Below are positions 24,164-33,381 of a stretch of 38,044 nt of DNA, piece by piece (position 1 is the first letter of the stretch; every line of letters starts with the position of its first letter). Source of the DNA: Polaromonas sp. UBA5171 (GTDB taxonomy: Bacteria; Pseudomonadota; Gammaproteobacteria; Burkholderiales; Burkholderiaceae_C); NCBI GenBank assembly GCA_002413395.1, contig DHWX01000109.1:16795-54838 (forward strand), read 5' to 3'. Below the pieces are notes generated by a model. The model was not told where the DNA came from and did no database searches. It saw only the letters and a list, made by a program, of their open reading frames with translations. The translations under genes and the position numbers were made by a program.

Positions 24164-24832
24164 TCAGCGCACGGCTTTTTTCGCCTGTGAATGCGCTGCC
24201 CTGCGTCTGGCCTTCCACGCGCCCAGCAGGATGACCAGCCCCGGAATCAGAATCATGGCCCAGATGATCTTGTCCAGATGCGCTTTGACAAAGGGCACAT
24301 TGCCGAAAAAATAACCCGCCGTGACAATAATGCCGACCCATAGCGCGCCGCCGCTAAAGTCGTAGAGCATGAATTTGCTGCGCGTCATTTGCGTCACACC
24401 CGCCACAAACGGGGCAAAAGTTCGCAAAAAAGGCATAAAACGCGCCGCCACAATGGTGATGCCGCCATAGCGCTCGTAAAACGCATGGGCTTGGTTAAAC
24501 GCGACCTTGTTGAAAAACCTTGAGTTTTCCCATTGAAACACCTTCGGGCCGAAATAATGACCAATGGTGTAGTTGGACTGGTTGCCCAGCACCGCCGCAG
24601 CAAATAGCAGCCCCAGGGCCAGCGGATAACTGAGCAGGCCGACACCACACATGGCCCCCACCACAAACAGCAGAGAGTCGCCGGGCAGGAACGGCATGAC
24701 AACCAGTCCGGTTTCCACAAAAATAATGAGGAACAGCAGCGCATAGACCCATGCGCCGTAACTGGCGACAAAGGCCTCCAGGTGTTGGTCGATATGAAGG
24801 ATGAAGTCGATGAAAAAGGCAGCTAGTTCCAT
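24164..24832 (-). CDS. DedA-family membrane protein
   Basis: This 222-residue inner-membrane protein of the DedA/SNARE-associated family has relatives that act as lipid (undecaprenyl phosphate) flippases. Family signatures are FVETGLVVMPFLPGDSLLF, the AVLGNQSNYTIGHYFG stretch, and RFMPFLRTFAPFVAGVTQM with its conserved arginines and prolines. Five to six hydrophobic segments are seen, with a basic C-terminal tail (KARRRAAHSQAKKAVR). It is convergent with amiC and divergent from mutL. The precise substrate is not predictable. Confidence 0.9.
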   Translation of the reverse strand: MELAAFFIDFILHIDQHLEAFVASYGAWVYALLFLIIFVETGLVVMPFLPGDSLLFVVGAMCGVGLLSYPLALGLLFAAAVLGNQSNYTIGHYFGPKVFQWENSRFFNKVAFNQAHAFYERYGGITIVAARFMPFLRTFAPFVAGVTQMTRSKFMLYDFSGGALWVGIIVTAGYFFGNVPFVKAHLDKIIWAMILIPGLVILLGAWKARRRAAHSQAKKAVR

Positions 24833-24914
24833 GGCCGCAATTTTGACAGGTCGGCAATCACCCCGTCATCCGGTTCACTTCGCAATCCCCCACTGCGCCT
24901 AAAATTGCCAGCAC

Positions 24915-26787
24915 ATGACCTCCCCGCTCCCCGCCCAGCGCCGCTCCATCCGCGAACTCCCCGACGAGCTGATCAGCCAGATTGCGGCTGGCGAAGTGGT
25001 CGAGCGGCACGGCCTCGGTGGTGCGCGAGCTGCTGGACAACGCGCTGGACGCCGGGGCCAGTCAGGTCACGGTGCGCTTGCTGGCCGGCGGCGTGCGGCT
25101 GATTTCGGTGGAAGACGATGGCTTGGGGATTGCGCGCGACGAGTTGCCGATTGCCCTGAAACGCCACGCCACCAGCAAAATCGCCTCTCTGCAGGACCTG
25201 GAGACCGTCGCCACGATGGGGTTTCGGGGCGAGGCGCTGGCGGCCATCCATTCGATTGCCGACATGAGCCTGCTATCAAGAACGCCGGATGCCAGTCATG
25301 CCTGGCAACTCGATGGCCGCACCGGTGAACTCAAACCAGCCGCGCGCGGCCAAGGCACCAGCGTCGAGGTGCGTGAGTTGTTTTATGCCACGCCCGCCCG
25401 ACGCAAATTCCTGAAAACCGACGCCACCGAACTGGCGCACTGCGTGGATGCCGTGCGCCGCCATGCGCTGGTGCGCCCCGACGTCGGCTTTGCGATCTGG
25501 CACGAAGGCAGGCTGGTGGAGCAATGGCGCGTCTGCAGTGGCGAGACGGCTCACGAGCAGCGCCTGGCCGACGTGCTGGGCAACGATTTTGTGACGCAGT
25601 CTGTCGCCGTCAACTACGAAAGCACAGCGCGTCGCGCCGATGGTCGGCCCGCCGTGCGGGTCTGGGGCCGCGCGGGCATCCCGGACGCGGCCCGCTCGCG
25701 CGCCGACCAGCAGTTTGCCTATGTCAATGGCCGCTACGTCCGCGACAAGGTGCTCACGCACGCCGCACGCAGCGCCTACGAAGACGTGCTGCACGGCCAC
25801 CGCCAGCCGGTTTATGCGCTCTACGTCGAGATCGACCCGGCTCGCGTGGACGTGAACGTGCACCCCACCAAGATCGAAGTGCGCTTTCGCGACAGCCGCG
25901 AGGTGCATCAGGCAGTGCGCCATGCCACCGAAGATGCGCTGGCGGCGCCGCGCGCCGCCCTGGCAACCCAGGCACCTGAAGACTCCAGCGCCCGCTCCAG
26001 CAGCGGATTTCTCCAGCAAAACCCGGTTTTAGTCCAGACCGAATGGGCGCAACCAGCCATTAATTTCGTAGCTAAAAACGGTGACTACGCTTCCGACCTG
26101 GAAGCCTTGTGGGGCCCGGCAAAAAGGGAGGGGACAACTGAGCCGACTGGCTGGGCAGACAGCCCTCGCCCCGCCCCTCTCCCGCAGGGCGAGGAAGTCA
26201 AGCCATGGCCATTGGGCCGCGCCATTGCGCAGTTGCAGGGCATCTACGTGCTGGCCGAAAATACCCTGGGCCTGGTCATCGTCGATATGCATGCCGCCCA
26301 CGAGCGCATCGTTTATGAACGCCTGAAAAGCCAGCTCGACAGCTCGCACATTGCCAGCCAGCCACTCCTGATTCCGGCCACCTTTGCCGCCACGCCGCAG
26401 GAAGTCGCCACCGCCGAAGCCAGCGCCGATGTGCTTGGAACGCTGGGCCTGGAGATCACGCCTTTTTCCCCAAAAACCCTGGCCGTGCGGGCCGTGCCCA
26501 CCAGCCTGGCGCAGGGCGACACCGTGGAACTCGCCCGCAGCGTGCTGGCCGAGCTGGCGCAGCACGAGGCCAGCACCGTCATTCAACGGGCCCAGAACGA
26601 GCTGCTGGGCACCATGGCCTGCCACGGCGCGGTACGCGCCAACCGCAAGCTCACGCTCGATGAAATGAACGCCTTGTTGCGCCAGATGGAGGCCACCGAG
26701 CGCTCGGACCAGTGCAACCATGGTCGGCCAACCTGGCGGCAAATCAGCATCAAGGAGCTCGATGCGCTGTTTATGCGCGGGCGCTGA
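24915..26787 (+). pseudogene. mutL: DNA mismatch repair protein MutL, frame broken near the N-terminus
   Basis: MutL is the GHKL-ATPase mismatch-repair coordinator. The true N-terminus starts at 24915 (SIRELPDELISQIAAGEVVER). One extra base, most simply the A at 25009, shifts the frame within the codons for R-P-A-S. The adjacent frame then continues ASVVRELLDNALDAGA, VEDDGLGI and GFRGEAL, and on to the C-terminal dimerisation domain (LAENTLGLVIVDMHAAHERI, ELLGTMACHGAVRANRKL). Corrected length is 623 residues, normal for MutL. As sequenced, the only long product would start at a GTG inside the ATPase domain and lack the N-terminal helix that completes the ATP site. A real mutL lesion would give a mutator strain; a sequence error is the simpler explanation. 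Confidence 0.9.
26067..26089. repeat. CGTAG...CTACG inverted repeat in the mutL linker
   Basis: Five-base arms flank 13 bases inside a locally AT-richer stretch of mutL (about 26040-26095) coding for NFVAKNGDYAS. It lies in the variable linker between the ATPase and dimerisation domains, so an in-frame insertion would be tolerated. Confidence 0.3.
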
Positions 26788-26832
26788 AAGTTCCAGATCA
26801 ACCCCGGGGCCTCGCGTTGCCCCATCCCGACC

Positions 26833-28131
26833 ATGAGCCAACGCTGGCAATCTGATACCCTCAACCAGATGCCTGCTGCTACCCCGTCCACCGCGAAAAT
26901 TTCTCCGGTCGTCGCGCCGACATCCATGTCTGTCGGCCTGATCGTGCTGACTCTCTCGATGCTGCTAGGCATACAGCCGGTCACGACCGATTTGTACCTG
27001 CCCGCCCTGCCAGCGCTGGCCGAAGGCTTCAAGGCGCCGATGTCACAGACGCAGCTCACGTTGAGTGCGCTGCTGCTCGCCTTTGGCACCTCGCAACTGA
27101 TCTGGGGCCCGCTGTCCGACCGCTTTGGCCGCCGACCCATCCTGCTTTGGGGGCTGGCGGCCTACACGCTAGCTTCCATTGGCAGCACGTTGGCGCCCTC
27201 GATGACGCTGCTGATTGTCTGGCGCGTGGTGCAGGGCGCGGCCATGGGCGCGGTCGTGATGTGCGCGCGGGCCATTGTGCGCGACCTCTATCAGCCCGCG
27301 GAAGGCGCCCGCATCATGTCCAGGGGTCTGAGCGGCCTGGGCGTGCTGGCCTGTGTCTGCGCCCCGCTCGGCGGCCTGCTGTCAACGCTTTTCGGCTGGC
27401 GCATGGCACTCATGGCACTGGCAGTGTTTGGTGCCTGCACGCTCGCCCTGATCACCCTGCGCTTTGAGGAAACCCTGCAGCAAAAAAACCTTCATGCACT
27501 GCGCCCGGCCATGCTGCTTCGCACCTGGCTCGATATTTTCAGCAACCCCACATTTCTGGCCTTTTCCGCACTGACTGCGGCTTCTTACGGCGGACTGTTT
27601 ACCTTTCTCGCAAGTTCATCTTTTGTCTTTATCAAGGTCTTGGGACTGAGCAAGACGCACTATGGCCTCGTGATGTTCTCCATGTCTTTTTGCTATCTCA
27701 CGGGCACCATTGCCTGCCGGCGTCTGCTGCCGCGTTTTGGCGTGCGCAAATCAGTAGCGATTGCCGCATGCCTGAGCCTGTCCGGCGGTACGCTGATGGG
27801 GGCCTTGGCCTGGGCCGGCGTACGCGGCGTATGGGCTCTCGTGCTGCCCTTTTACCTTTTCATGCTGGCCCATGGCGTGCACCAGCCCTGCGGACAGAGC
27901 GGCTCAGTGGGTCCTTTCCCGAAGTCAGCCGGTGCCGCCTCGGCCATGAACGGCTTTTTGATGATGGTGGCGGCCTTTGGCATGGGCGGCTGGCTGGGCA
28001 CCCACATGGATGGAACGGTGCTGCCCCTGACCCATGGCGTGTGGTTCTGGAGCGTACTGATCGCCGCCCTGGCCTGGAGCGTCATCCAGAAGCATGGAGA
28101 GCCCGAGCATGAAGCACCCGCAAAACCCTGA
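26833..28131 (+). CDS. Bcr/CflA-type MFS drug exporter
   Basis: This 432-residue protein has 12 hydrophobic segments and belongs to the DHA1 Bcr/CflA group. Signatures are QPVTTDLYLPALPALAEGF at helix 1, GPLSDRFGRRPILLWGL at the helix 2-3 loop and RVVQGAAMGAVVMCARAIVR in helix 4. It should export drugs or metabolites by proton antiport, with unknown substrates. The ATG at 26833 lies 45 bases after the mutL stop and has no clear ribosome-binding site; later methionines before helix 1 are possible starts. Its end overlaps the start of miaA by 23 bases. Confidence 0.88.
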   Translation: MSQRWQSDTLNQMPAATPSTAKISPVVAPTSMSVGLIVLTLSMLLGIQPVTTDLYLPALPALAEGFKAPMSQTQLTLSALLLAFGTSQLIWGPLSDRFGRRPILLWGLAAYTLASIGSTLAPSMTLLIVWRVVQGAAMGAVVMCARAIVRDLYQPAEGARIMSRGLSGLGVLACVCAPLGGLLSTLFGWRMALMALAVFGACTLALITLRFEETLQQKNLHALRPAMLLRTWLDIFSNPTFLAFSALTAASYGGLFTFLASSSFVFIKVLGLSKTHYGLVMFSMSFCYLTGTIACRRLLPRFGVRKSVAIAACLSLSGGTLMGALAWAGVRGVWALVLPFYLFMLAHGVHQPCGQSGSVGPFPKSAGAASAMNGFLMMVAAFGMGGWLGTHMDGTVLPLTHGVWFWSVLIAALAWSVIQKHGEPEHEAPAKP

Positions 28132-29110
28132 CAGCGCGCAGCAGGCGACCAGCGTGGGGGCTAAATATCTTGCCATCGCAGGTCCCACCGCATCAGGAAA
28201 AACCGCGGCCGCACTGGCAATTGCACGGCATTACCCGGTTGAAATCATCAGCGTTGATTCAGCGCTGGTGTATCGCGGCATGGACATTGGCACGGCCAAG
28301 CCCACTGCCAGTGAACTGGTCACCGTGCCGCATCACCTGATTGACATTCGCGACCCGCTGCACGCCTACAGCGCGGCGGAGTTTGTGCTTGATGCCCGGC
28401 AATTGATTGACAACATCCGCGCGCGCGGCAAGCTGCCGCTTCTGGTGGGCGGCACCATGCTGTACTTCAAGGCGCTGTTTGACGGACTCGACGCCATGCC
28501 CGGGGCCGACGCGGCGTTGCGTGCCGCTCTGGCCAGCGACGCCGCCGCCAAAGGCTGGCCAGCGTTGCATGCCGAACTGGCCCGGGTGGACCCGGTGACG
28601 GCGGCAAGGCTCTCTCCCAATGACTCGCAGCGCATCTCGCGGGCGCTGGAGGTGTTCAGGCTGTCGGGGCAGCCCCTGTCATTCTTCCAGCAGCGCCATG
28701 CCATTGAAAACATGGTTTCTCGTGCCGGAAATCAGGGGGCTGAAGCCCTTATTTCTCTTGAACCTTTAGACCGTTCCTGGCTGCATGGCCGCATCGCCGC
28801 ACGCTTTGATGCCATGCTGGCGGGGGGGTTTCTCGACGAAGTCAAAGCCCTGCGCGCGCGCGGTGACCTGGCACCTGATTTGCCATCGATGCGCTGCGTC
28901 GGTTACCGTCAGGCGTGGGAGGCCCTGGACGGCAGCAGCCCGATGGAGGATCTGCGCGACAAAGGCGTTGCTGCCACACGCCAGCTCGCCAAGCGCCAGA
29001 TCACCTGGCTGCGCTCGATGCCGCAGCGCCATGTGGTGGCCTGCGATGAGCCCGACGCGCTGCGTCAGGTGCTCGATCTTGTGAACACGCAAACAGCAAC
29101 CTTCCGATGA
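28109..29110 (+). CDS. miaA: tRNA dimethylallyltransferase MiaA
   Basis: MiaA adds the isopentenyl group to A37 of UNN-reading tRNAs. The protein has about 333 residues. P-loop AIAGPTASGKTAAALA, then EIISVDSALVYRGMDIGTAKP, HHLIDIRDPLHAYSAAEF, LLVGGTMLYFKAL and NDSQRISRALEVFRLSG are all typical. The ATG at 28109 is preferred over the in-frame ATG at 28094 because GGAGAG sits 7 bases upstream. A short extra segment (ENMVSRAGNQGAEAL) near residue 205 is encoded by AT-richer DNA containing a palindrome. It overlaps the ABC ATPase gene by ATGA (29107-29110). Confidence 0.93.
   Translation: MKHPQNPDSAQQATSVGAKYLAIAGPTASGKTAAALAIARHYPVEIISVDSALVYRGMDIGTAKPTASELVTVPHHLIDIRDPLHAYSAAEFVLDARQLIDNIRARGKLPLLVGGTMLYFKALFDGLDAMPGADAALRAALASDAAAKGWPALHAELARVDPVTAARLSPNDSQRISRALEVFRLSGQPLSFFQQRHAIENMVSRAGNQGAEALISLEPLDRSWLHGRIAARFDAMLAGGFLDEVKALRARGDLAPDLPSMRCVGYRQAWEALDGSSPMEDLRDKGVAATRQLAKRQITWLRSMPQRHVVACDEPDALRQVLDLVNTQTATFR
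28729..28754. repeat. Imperfect palindrome embedded in miaA
   Basis: The arms AAATCAGGG and CCCTTATTT pair in 8 of 9 positions around an 8-base centre. The centre extends a GGGCT/AGCCC pairing. It lies in a locally AT-richer, in-frame extra segment of miaA and looks like a small palindromic element inserted into the coding sequence. Confidence 0.4.
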
Positions 29111-29754
29111 GCCTGCAAATCAGAAGTCTGGCCAAGCGCTATGGCGACACCGTGGTATTCAGCCAGGTGTCGCTGGATGTGGCACCCGGCGAGTTCGTGG
29201 CGATCATCGGCGAGTCGGGCGTTGGCAAATCAACGCTGCTCAACTGCATGGCGGGGCTGGACAGTTGGGATGAAGGCTCCGTCACGCTGAATGGCGCCGA
29301 CCTGGGCACGCTGAGCGATGACCAGCGCGCGCTGCTACGCCGCCGCCACGTCGGCTTTGTGTTTCAGGCCTTTCATGTACTGCCGCATCTGGATGTGGCG
29401 CAAAACGTCGCGTTGCCCTTGCTGCTGCTGAATCAGCCCGACGACGCCCGGGTGCAAGCCTTGCTGGACGCGGTTGGCCTCACCGGCCTGAGCCAGCGGC
29501 TGCCGCAGCAATTGAGCGGCGGACAACTGCAGCGCGTGGCGATTGCGCGCGCCTTGGTGCACCGGCCCAGCGTGCTGCTGGCCGATGAGCCCACCGGCAA
29601 CCTCGACCCGACCACTGCCGCCAGGGTGATGGATGCGCTGATCGCCCAGACCCACGAACATGGAGCGTCGCTGGTGCTGGTGACACATTCGCAAGCCGCC
29701 GCCGCGCGGGCCGACCGCAGGCTATACCTGAGCAGCACCGGCATCTCGGCTTGA
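29107..29754 (+). CDS. ABC transporter ATPase (LolD/MacB-type)
   Basis: This 215-residue ATPase of the LolD/MacB/FtsE type has Walker A GESGVGKSTLLN, Q-loop FVFQAFHVLP, signature LSGGQLQRVAIARALV, Walker B VLLADEPTGNLD and H-loop THS. It is coupled to miaA by ATGA overlap and followed at once by its FtsX-type permease. Together they form a mechanotransmission-type ABC system, not a classical importer. The likely job is moving or releasing lipoproteins or lipids at the inner membrane; the substrate cannot be read from sequence. Confidence 0.92.
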   Translation: MSLQIRSLAKRYGDTVVFSQVSLDVAPGEFVAIIGESGVGKSTLLNCMAGLDSWDEGSVTLNGADLGTLSDDQRALLRRRHVGFVFQAFHVLPHLDVAQNVALPLLLLNQPDDARVQALLDAVGLTGLSQRLPQQLSGGQLQRVAIARALVHRPSVLLADEPTGNLDPTTAARVMDALIAQTHEHGASLVLVTHSQAAAARADRRLYLSSTGISA

Positions 29755-29765
29755 GGGAGAGGCTG

Positions 29766-32348
29766 ATGCGCGCCCTGCTTCGTACTTTTTCCTGGCAAGA
29801 GCTGCGCCACCACCCGTGGCGCAATGCTGCCGCCGTGGTGGCCGTGATGCTGGGCGTGGCCCTGGCGTTTTCGGTGCATCTGATCAATGCCTCGGCGCTC
29901 AGTGAGTTTTCGCAAGCGGTGCGGTCCGTGAACGGCCAGCCCGACCTGGAACTGCGCGCGGTGCAGAACAGCTTTGACGAAGCAATTTACGGGCGCGTGG
30001 CCGCTCAGCCTCAGGTTGCACTGGCCAGTCCGGTGCTGGAAATTTCCACTTATGCACTCGATGACAAGGGACAACGCCAGGCTCTGCGCATCATGGGCGT
30101 CGATGCATTGGTGGTGGCCGCCATCACACCCGCGCTGATGCCGCGGCCCACTTCGGGCGTGGCGGGTGCCGACCGCTTTGCGCTGTTTGCGCCCGGCACG
30201 GTTTTTATCAACCCGGCCGCCAGCCAGGCGCTTGGTGCCCGCCAGTTGCAACTCCAGAGCGGTCTGGCCTTGCGCCGCGTCACGGTAGCGGGCAGTGTCA
30301 GCGCAGGCGGCGGCCCGCTGGCCGTGATGGACATTGGCGCCGTGCAGGATTTGTTTGACAAGGGCGGCCAGCTGTCGCGCATTGACGTGCGACTGCGGGC
30401 GGGCAGTGACATCCGCCTTTTTATCGACTCGCTGCAACTGCCGCCGAACGTCACCGCCAGCGCGCCGGGCGATGCGGCCGATCGCGTCAGCAACCTGTCG
30501 CGCGCTTACCGGGTCAACCTCACGGTACTGGCGCTGGTGGCGCTGTTCACTGGCGCGTTTTTGGTTTTTTCAGTGCTGTCGCTCAGCGTGGCCAAGCGGG
30601 CGCAGCAGTTTGCGCTGCTCGGCGTGCTGGGCCTCATGGGCCGGGAGCGCCTGCAGCTGGTGCTGATTGAATCGCTGGTGCTCGGCCTGGCTGGCAGTGC
30701 GCTGGGTATTGCGCTTGGCACCGGGTTGGCCGCCTTGGCGCTGCGCCTGCTTGGCGGTGACCTGGGCGGCGGTTATTTTGCCGGCGCAGCACCCGCCTTG
30801 CAGTGGAGTGGAGCAGCCGCGCTGACCTACGGCACGCTGGGCGTTGTGGCGGCTGGGGTGGGCGGCTGGTGGCCAGCGCGGGCCGCGCAAAAACTGCCGC
30901 CTGCGCAAACCCTCAAAGGGCTGGGGCTGGCCACCAGAGCGGGCACCAGTCGCTGGATCAGTATCCTATTGATGGCTGCTGGCGCCCTGTTGGCGTTGGT
31001 TCCACCGGTATTTGGCATTCCACTGGCAGCCTATGTGGCGGTAGCGCTGCTGCTGGTGGGCGGTATTACCGCGCTGCCCGGGTTGATTGCGCTGCTGTAC
31101 GACCGGCTCAGCCCCTGGGTGGCGCACCGCCTGCTGCCACTGCTGGCTGTGGAACGCGCGCGCCGGGTTCGCGAAAGCGCCGCGGTGGCCGTCAGCGGCG
31201 TGGTCGCGTCGCTCAGCTTGGCGGTGGCACTGACCGTGATGGTGGCGAGTTTTCGCAACTCGGTCACGCACTGGCTGGACGTGGTGCTGCCGGCCGACCT
31301 GTACGTGCGCACGGCGCTTAGCGCATCGGCCAGCGACATCGCGTACCTGTCGCCTGAGTTGGTCGGCGCGATCAGCCGGTTACCTGGCGTGGCGCGCGTC
31401 AGCAGCTTGCATACCACCCCGCTGCTGCTGGAGCCGGGACAACCCGCCGTCACGCTGATGGCGCGACCGATTGACGACCCGGCCAGCACGCTGCCGCTGG
31501 TCGGCCCTGCGTTGCCAGTACCGCCAGGATATATCGGCATTTACGTGAGTGAGGCGATGGTGGACCTCTACGGTGCCCGGCCGGGCTACGTTTTTCGCCA
31601 ACTTTCACAGTCTTTTAGTGCTTTAGCCAAGGCAGAACAGAAGCAATCAGCTGCTGATTTAACAGCATCCTCCACCAGCGCCGAATTTTACGTGGCGGGC
31701 GTATGGCGTGATTACGCCCGCCAGTTCGGCACCATTGCGATGGCGCAGCGCGACTTTGAACGTCTGACGGGGGACGCGCGCGTCAACGACCTGGCGCTAT
31801 GGCTGAACGGCGATGCCAGTGACGCCCAGGTGCAGCAGGCGATACGCGGCCTGGCCGAGCAGCAGTCCGGTGCAGGCGCGCTGCTTGAGTTGGCCTCAGC
31901 CAGCCAGATTCGTGCCAAATCGCTGAAGATTTTTGACCGCAGCTTTGCCGTCACCTATTGGCTGCAGGGCGTGGCGATTGCAATCGGCCTGTTCGGCGTG
32001 GCCGCGAGTTTCAGCGCGCAGGTGCTGGCGCGCCGCAAGGAGTTTGGCCTGCTGGCGCACCTGGGACTGACGCGGCGGCAAATCCTCATGGTGGTGGCCG
32101 GTGAAGGGGCCGCCTGGACGGCGATCGGCGCGCTGGCTGGTCTGGGCCTGGGCCTGGCCGTGTCCACGGTGCTGGTGTATGTGGTGAATCCGCAAAGCTT
32201 TCACTGGACCATGGATCTGATGCTGCCCTGGCTGCGTCTGCTGGCCTTGTGCGCCGCGGTAATGCTGGCCGGAACCCTGACGGCCTGGCTGGCCGGGCGC
32301 GCGGCGGCGGACAAGGACGCAGTGCTGGCGGTGAAGGAAGACTGGTAG
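29766..32348 (+). CDS. Large FtsX-type ABC permease
   Basis: This 860-residue inner-membrane protein has an N-terminal helix (WRNAAAVVAVMLGVALAFSVHL), a periplasmic domain, and a first FtsX block near 255-375. More hydrophobic helices follow near 400-440 and 480-510, then a second periplasmic domain and a C-terminal FtsX block (about 735-850, with LARRKEFGLLAHLGLTRRQIL). This double-FtsX design is typical of partners of LolD-like ATPases. The frame opens with a TTG at 29751, but the ATG at 29766 follows GGGAGAGG and is preferred. An AT-richer stretch at about 31600-31670 codes for a low-complexity insert (SALAKAEQKQSAADLTASST). Confidence 0.88.
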   Translation: MRALLRTFSWQELRHHPWRNAAAVVAVMLGVALAFSVHLINASALSEFSQAVRSVNGQPDLELRAVQNSFDEAIYGRVAAQPQVALASPVLEISTYALDDKGQRQALRIMGVDALVVAAITPALMPRPTSGVAGADRFALFAPGTVFINPAASQALGARQLQLQSGLALRRVTVAGSVSAGGGPLAVMDIGAVQDLFDKGGQLSRIDVRLRAGSDIRLFIDSLQLPPNVTASAPGDAADRVSNLSRAYRVNLTVLALVALFTGAFLVFSVLSLSVAKRAQQFALLGVLGLMGRERLQLVLIESLVLGLAGSALGIALGTGLAALALRLLGGDLGGGYFAGAAPALQWSGAAALTYGTLGVVAAGVGGWWPARAAQKLPPAQTLKGLGLATRAGTSRWISILLMAAGALLALVPPVFGIPLAAYVAVALLLVGGITALPGLIALLYDRLSPWVAHRLLPLLAVERARRVRESAAVAVSGVVASLSLAVALTVMVASFRNSVTHWLDVVLPADLYVRTALSASASDIAYLSPELVGAISRLPGVARVSSLHTTPLLLEPGQPAVTLMARPIDDPASTLPLVGPALPVPPGYIGIYVSEAMVDLYGARPGYVFRQLSQSFSALAKAEQKQSAADLTASSTSAEFYVAGVWRDYARQFGTIAMAQRDFERLTGDARVNDLALWLNGDASDAQVQQAIRGLAEQQSGAGALLELASASQIRAKSLKIFDRSFAVTYWLQGVAIAIGLFGVAASFSAQVLARRKEFGLLAHLGLTRRQILMVVAGEGAAWTAIGALAGLGLGLAVSTVLVYVVNPQSFHWTMDLMLPWLRLLALCAAVMLAGTLTAWLAGRAAADKDAVLAVKEDW

Positions 32349-32363
32349 CCAGAGAGCCAAAAG

Positions 32364-33350
32364 TCATCCCGTACCAGCCACCCCTTCTCGCGCAAACTGT
32401 GCCGGGGTCTGTCCAGTCCAGCGCCGAAATGCCCTGGAAAAGGCGTTCTCATCGGAAAAACCCAGTTTTTCGCTCACGGCAACCACGCCCTGCCCGCCGC
32501 GCAGCGCCTGCACCGCCAAATCGTGAAGAAGCGCCTCGCGCAGGCCCTTGAACGAAATCGCCTCGCCAGCCAGCTTCCGGTTAAGGTGCCTGCCGCTCAT
32601 TCCCAACTGATCGGCAATACGTTCCTTGCCCCAGCGCGGATGCTCGCGAATGAGTTGCTGCACACGAGCCGACACGCTGCCCTGCGGCAGTGAAGCAAGC
32701 ATGTCGTCGGCCAGCGCCCTCAGGTGGGCATGAAGCTGCTTGCCAGCCTGAATCAACGGGCGATCCAGCTCGCCAGCGTTCATGCCCACGCCGTTGAGGG
32801 GTTGGCCGAACTTCACCGGGCATCCCAGCAACACTTCACAGGCCTCTGCATCCGCATGGGGCGCGTGCATGAACAGCACCTCGCGTGGCTGAAAACGGCC
32901 ACTGGTCATCCAGCGCGCCAGACTCACCACGCAAGCCATGGCCACTTCCACGCGTTGCTCGCGACAGACCGTGTATTCAGGCAGGTAGCGCAGCATCACG
33001 CCGTCGGTCACGGTGGCAGTTTCAAAACGGGCGTTGTCACCGATGATGGGAGCGTACTCCGTGAGCGCTTCCAGCGCGTCGCCCAGGGTGTCGCAACTGA
33101 GCAGCAGCATGCCCACGATGTCCAGTTGACCGGCCTGCAGGTTGGTGCCCAGACGCAGCGCTGCCAAAGGGTCGGCGCTGGCAGCATCGGAAAACAGCGA
33201 CCAGATCGCATCCTGTTGCACCATCGCGACCCTGCCGCCTTGCGTCGTCAGGGCGGGCAGCCATGCCTCCGGCACGCTGGCCCCATGGCGCCGCGCTGCT
33301 TCCAGAATGGCCTGCGTGAATCGGGCGGTAACGCTGAAATTATTTTGCAT
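32364..33350 (-). CDS. AraC-family regulator with arabinose-binding-like/OruR-type N-terminal domain
   Basis: This 328-residue regulator has the OruR/VirS-like N-terminal domain of PF12625 type (about 15-205, for example DIVGMLLLSCDTLGDALEAL). The C-terminal AraC helix-turn-helix pair is at about 225-320, with RIADQLGMSGRHLNRKLAGE and the closing VSEKLGFSDENAFSRAFRRWTGQTPAQF. The ATG at 33350 (MQNNFSV) is chosen over the upstream TTG at 33359. It diverges from the BASS-epimerase-SDR-propeller operon and is the obvious candidate for its control, perhaps through the inverted repeat at 33382-33467. Confidence 0.9.
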   Translation of the reverse strand: MQNNFSVTARFTQAILEAARRHGASVPEAWLPALTTQGGRVAMVQQDAIWSLFSDAASADPLAALRLGTNLQAGQLDIVGMLLLSCDTLGDALEALTEYAPIIGDNARFETATVTDGVMLRYLPEYTVCREQRVEVAMACVVSLARWMTSGRFQPREVLFMHAPHADAEACEVLLGCPVKFGQPLNGVGMNAGELDRPLIQAGKQLHAHLRALADDMLASLPQGSVSARVQQLIREHPRWGKERIADQLGMSGRHLNRKLAGEAISFKGLREALLHDLAVQALRGGQGVVAVSEKLGFSDENAFSRAFRRWTGQTPAQFAREGVAGTG

Positions 33351-33381
33351 GACGGTCAATGCCGATTCCGGCTTGTCCTGA

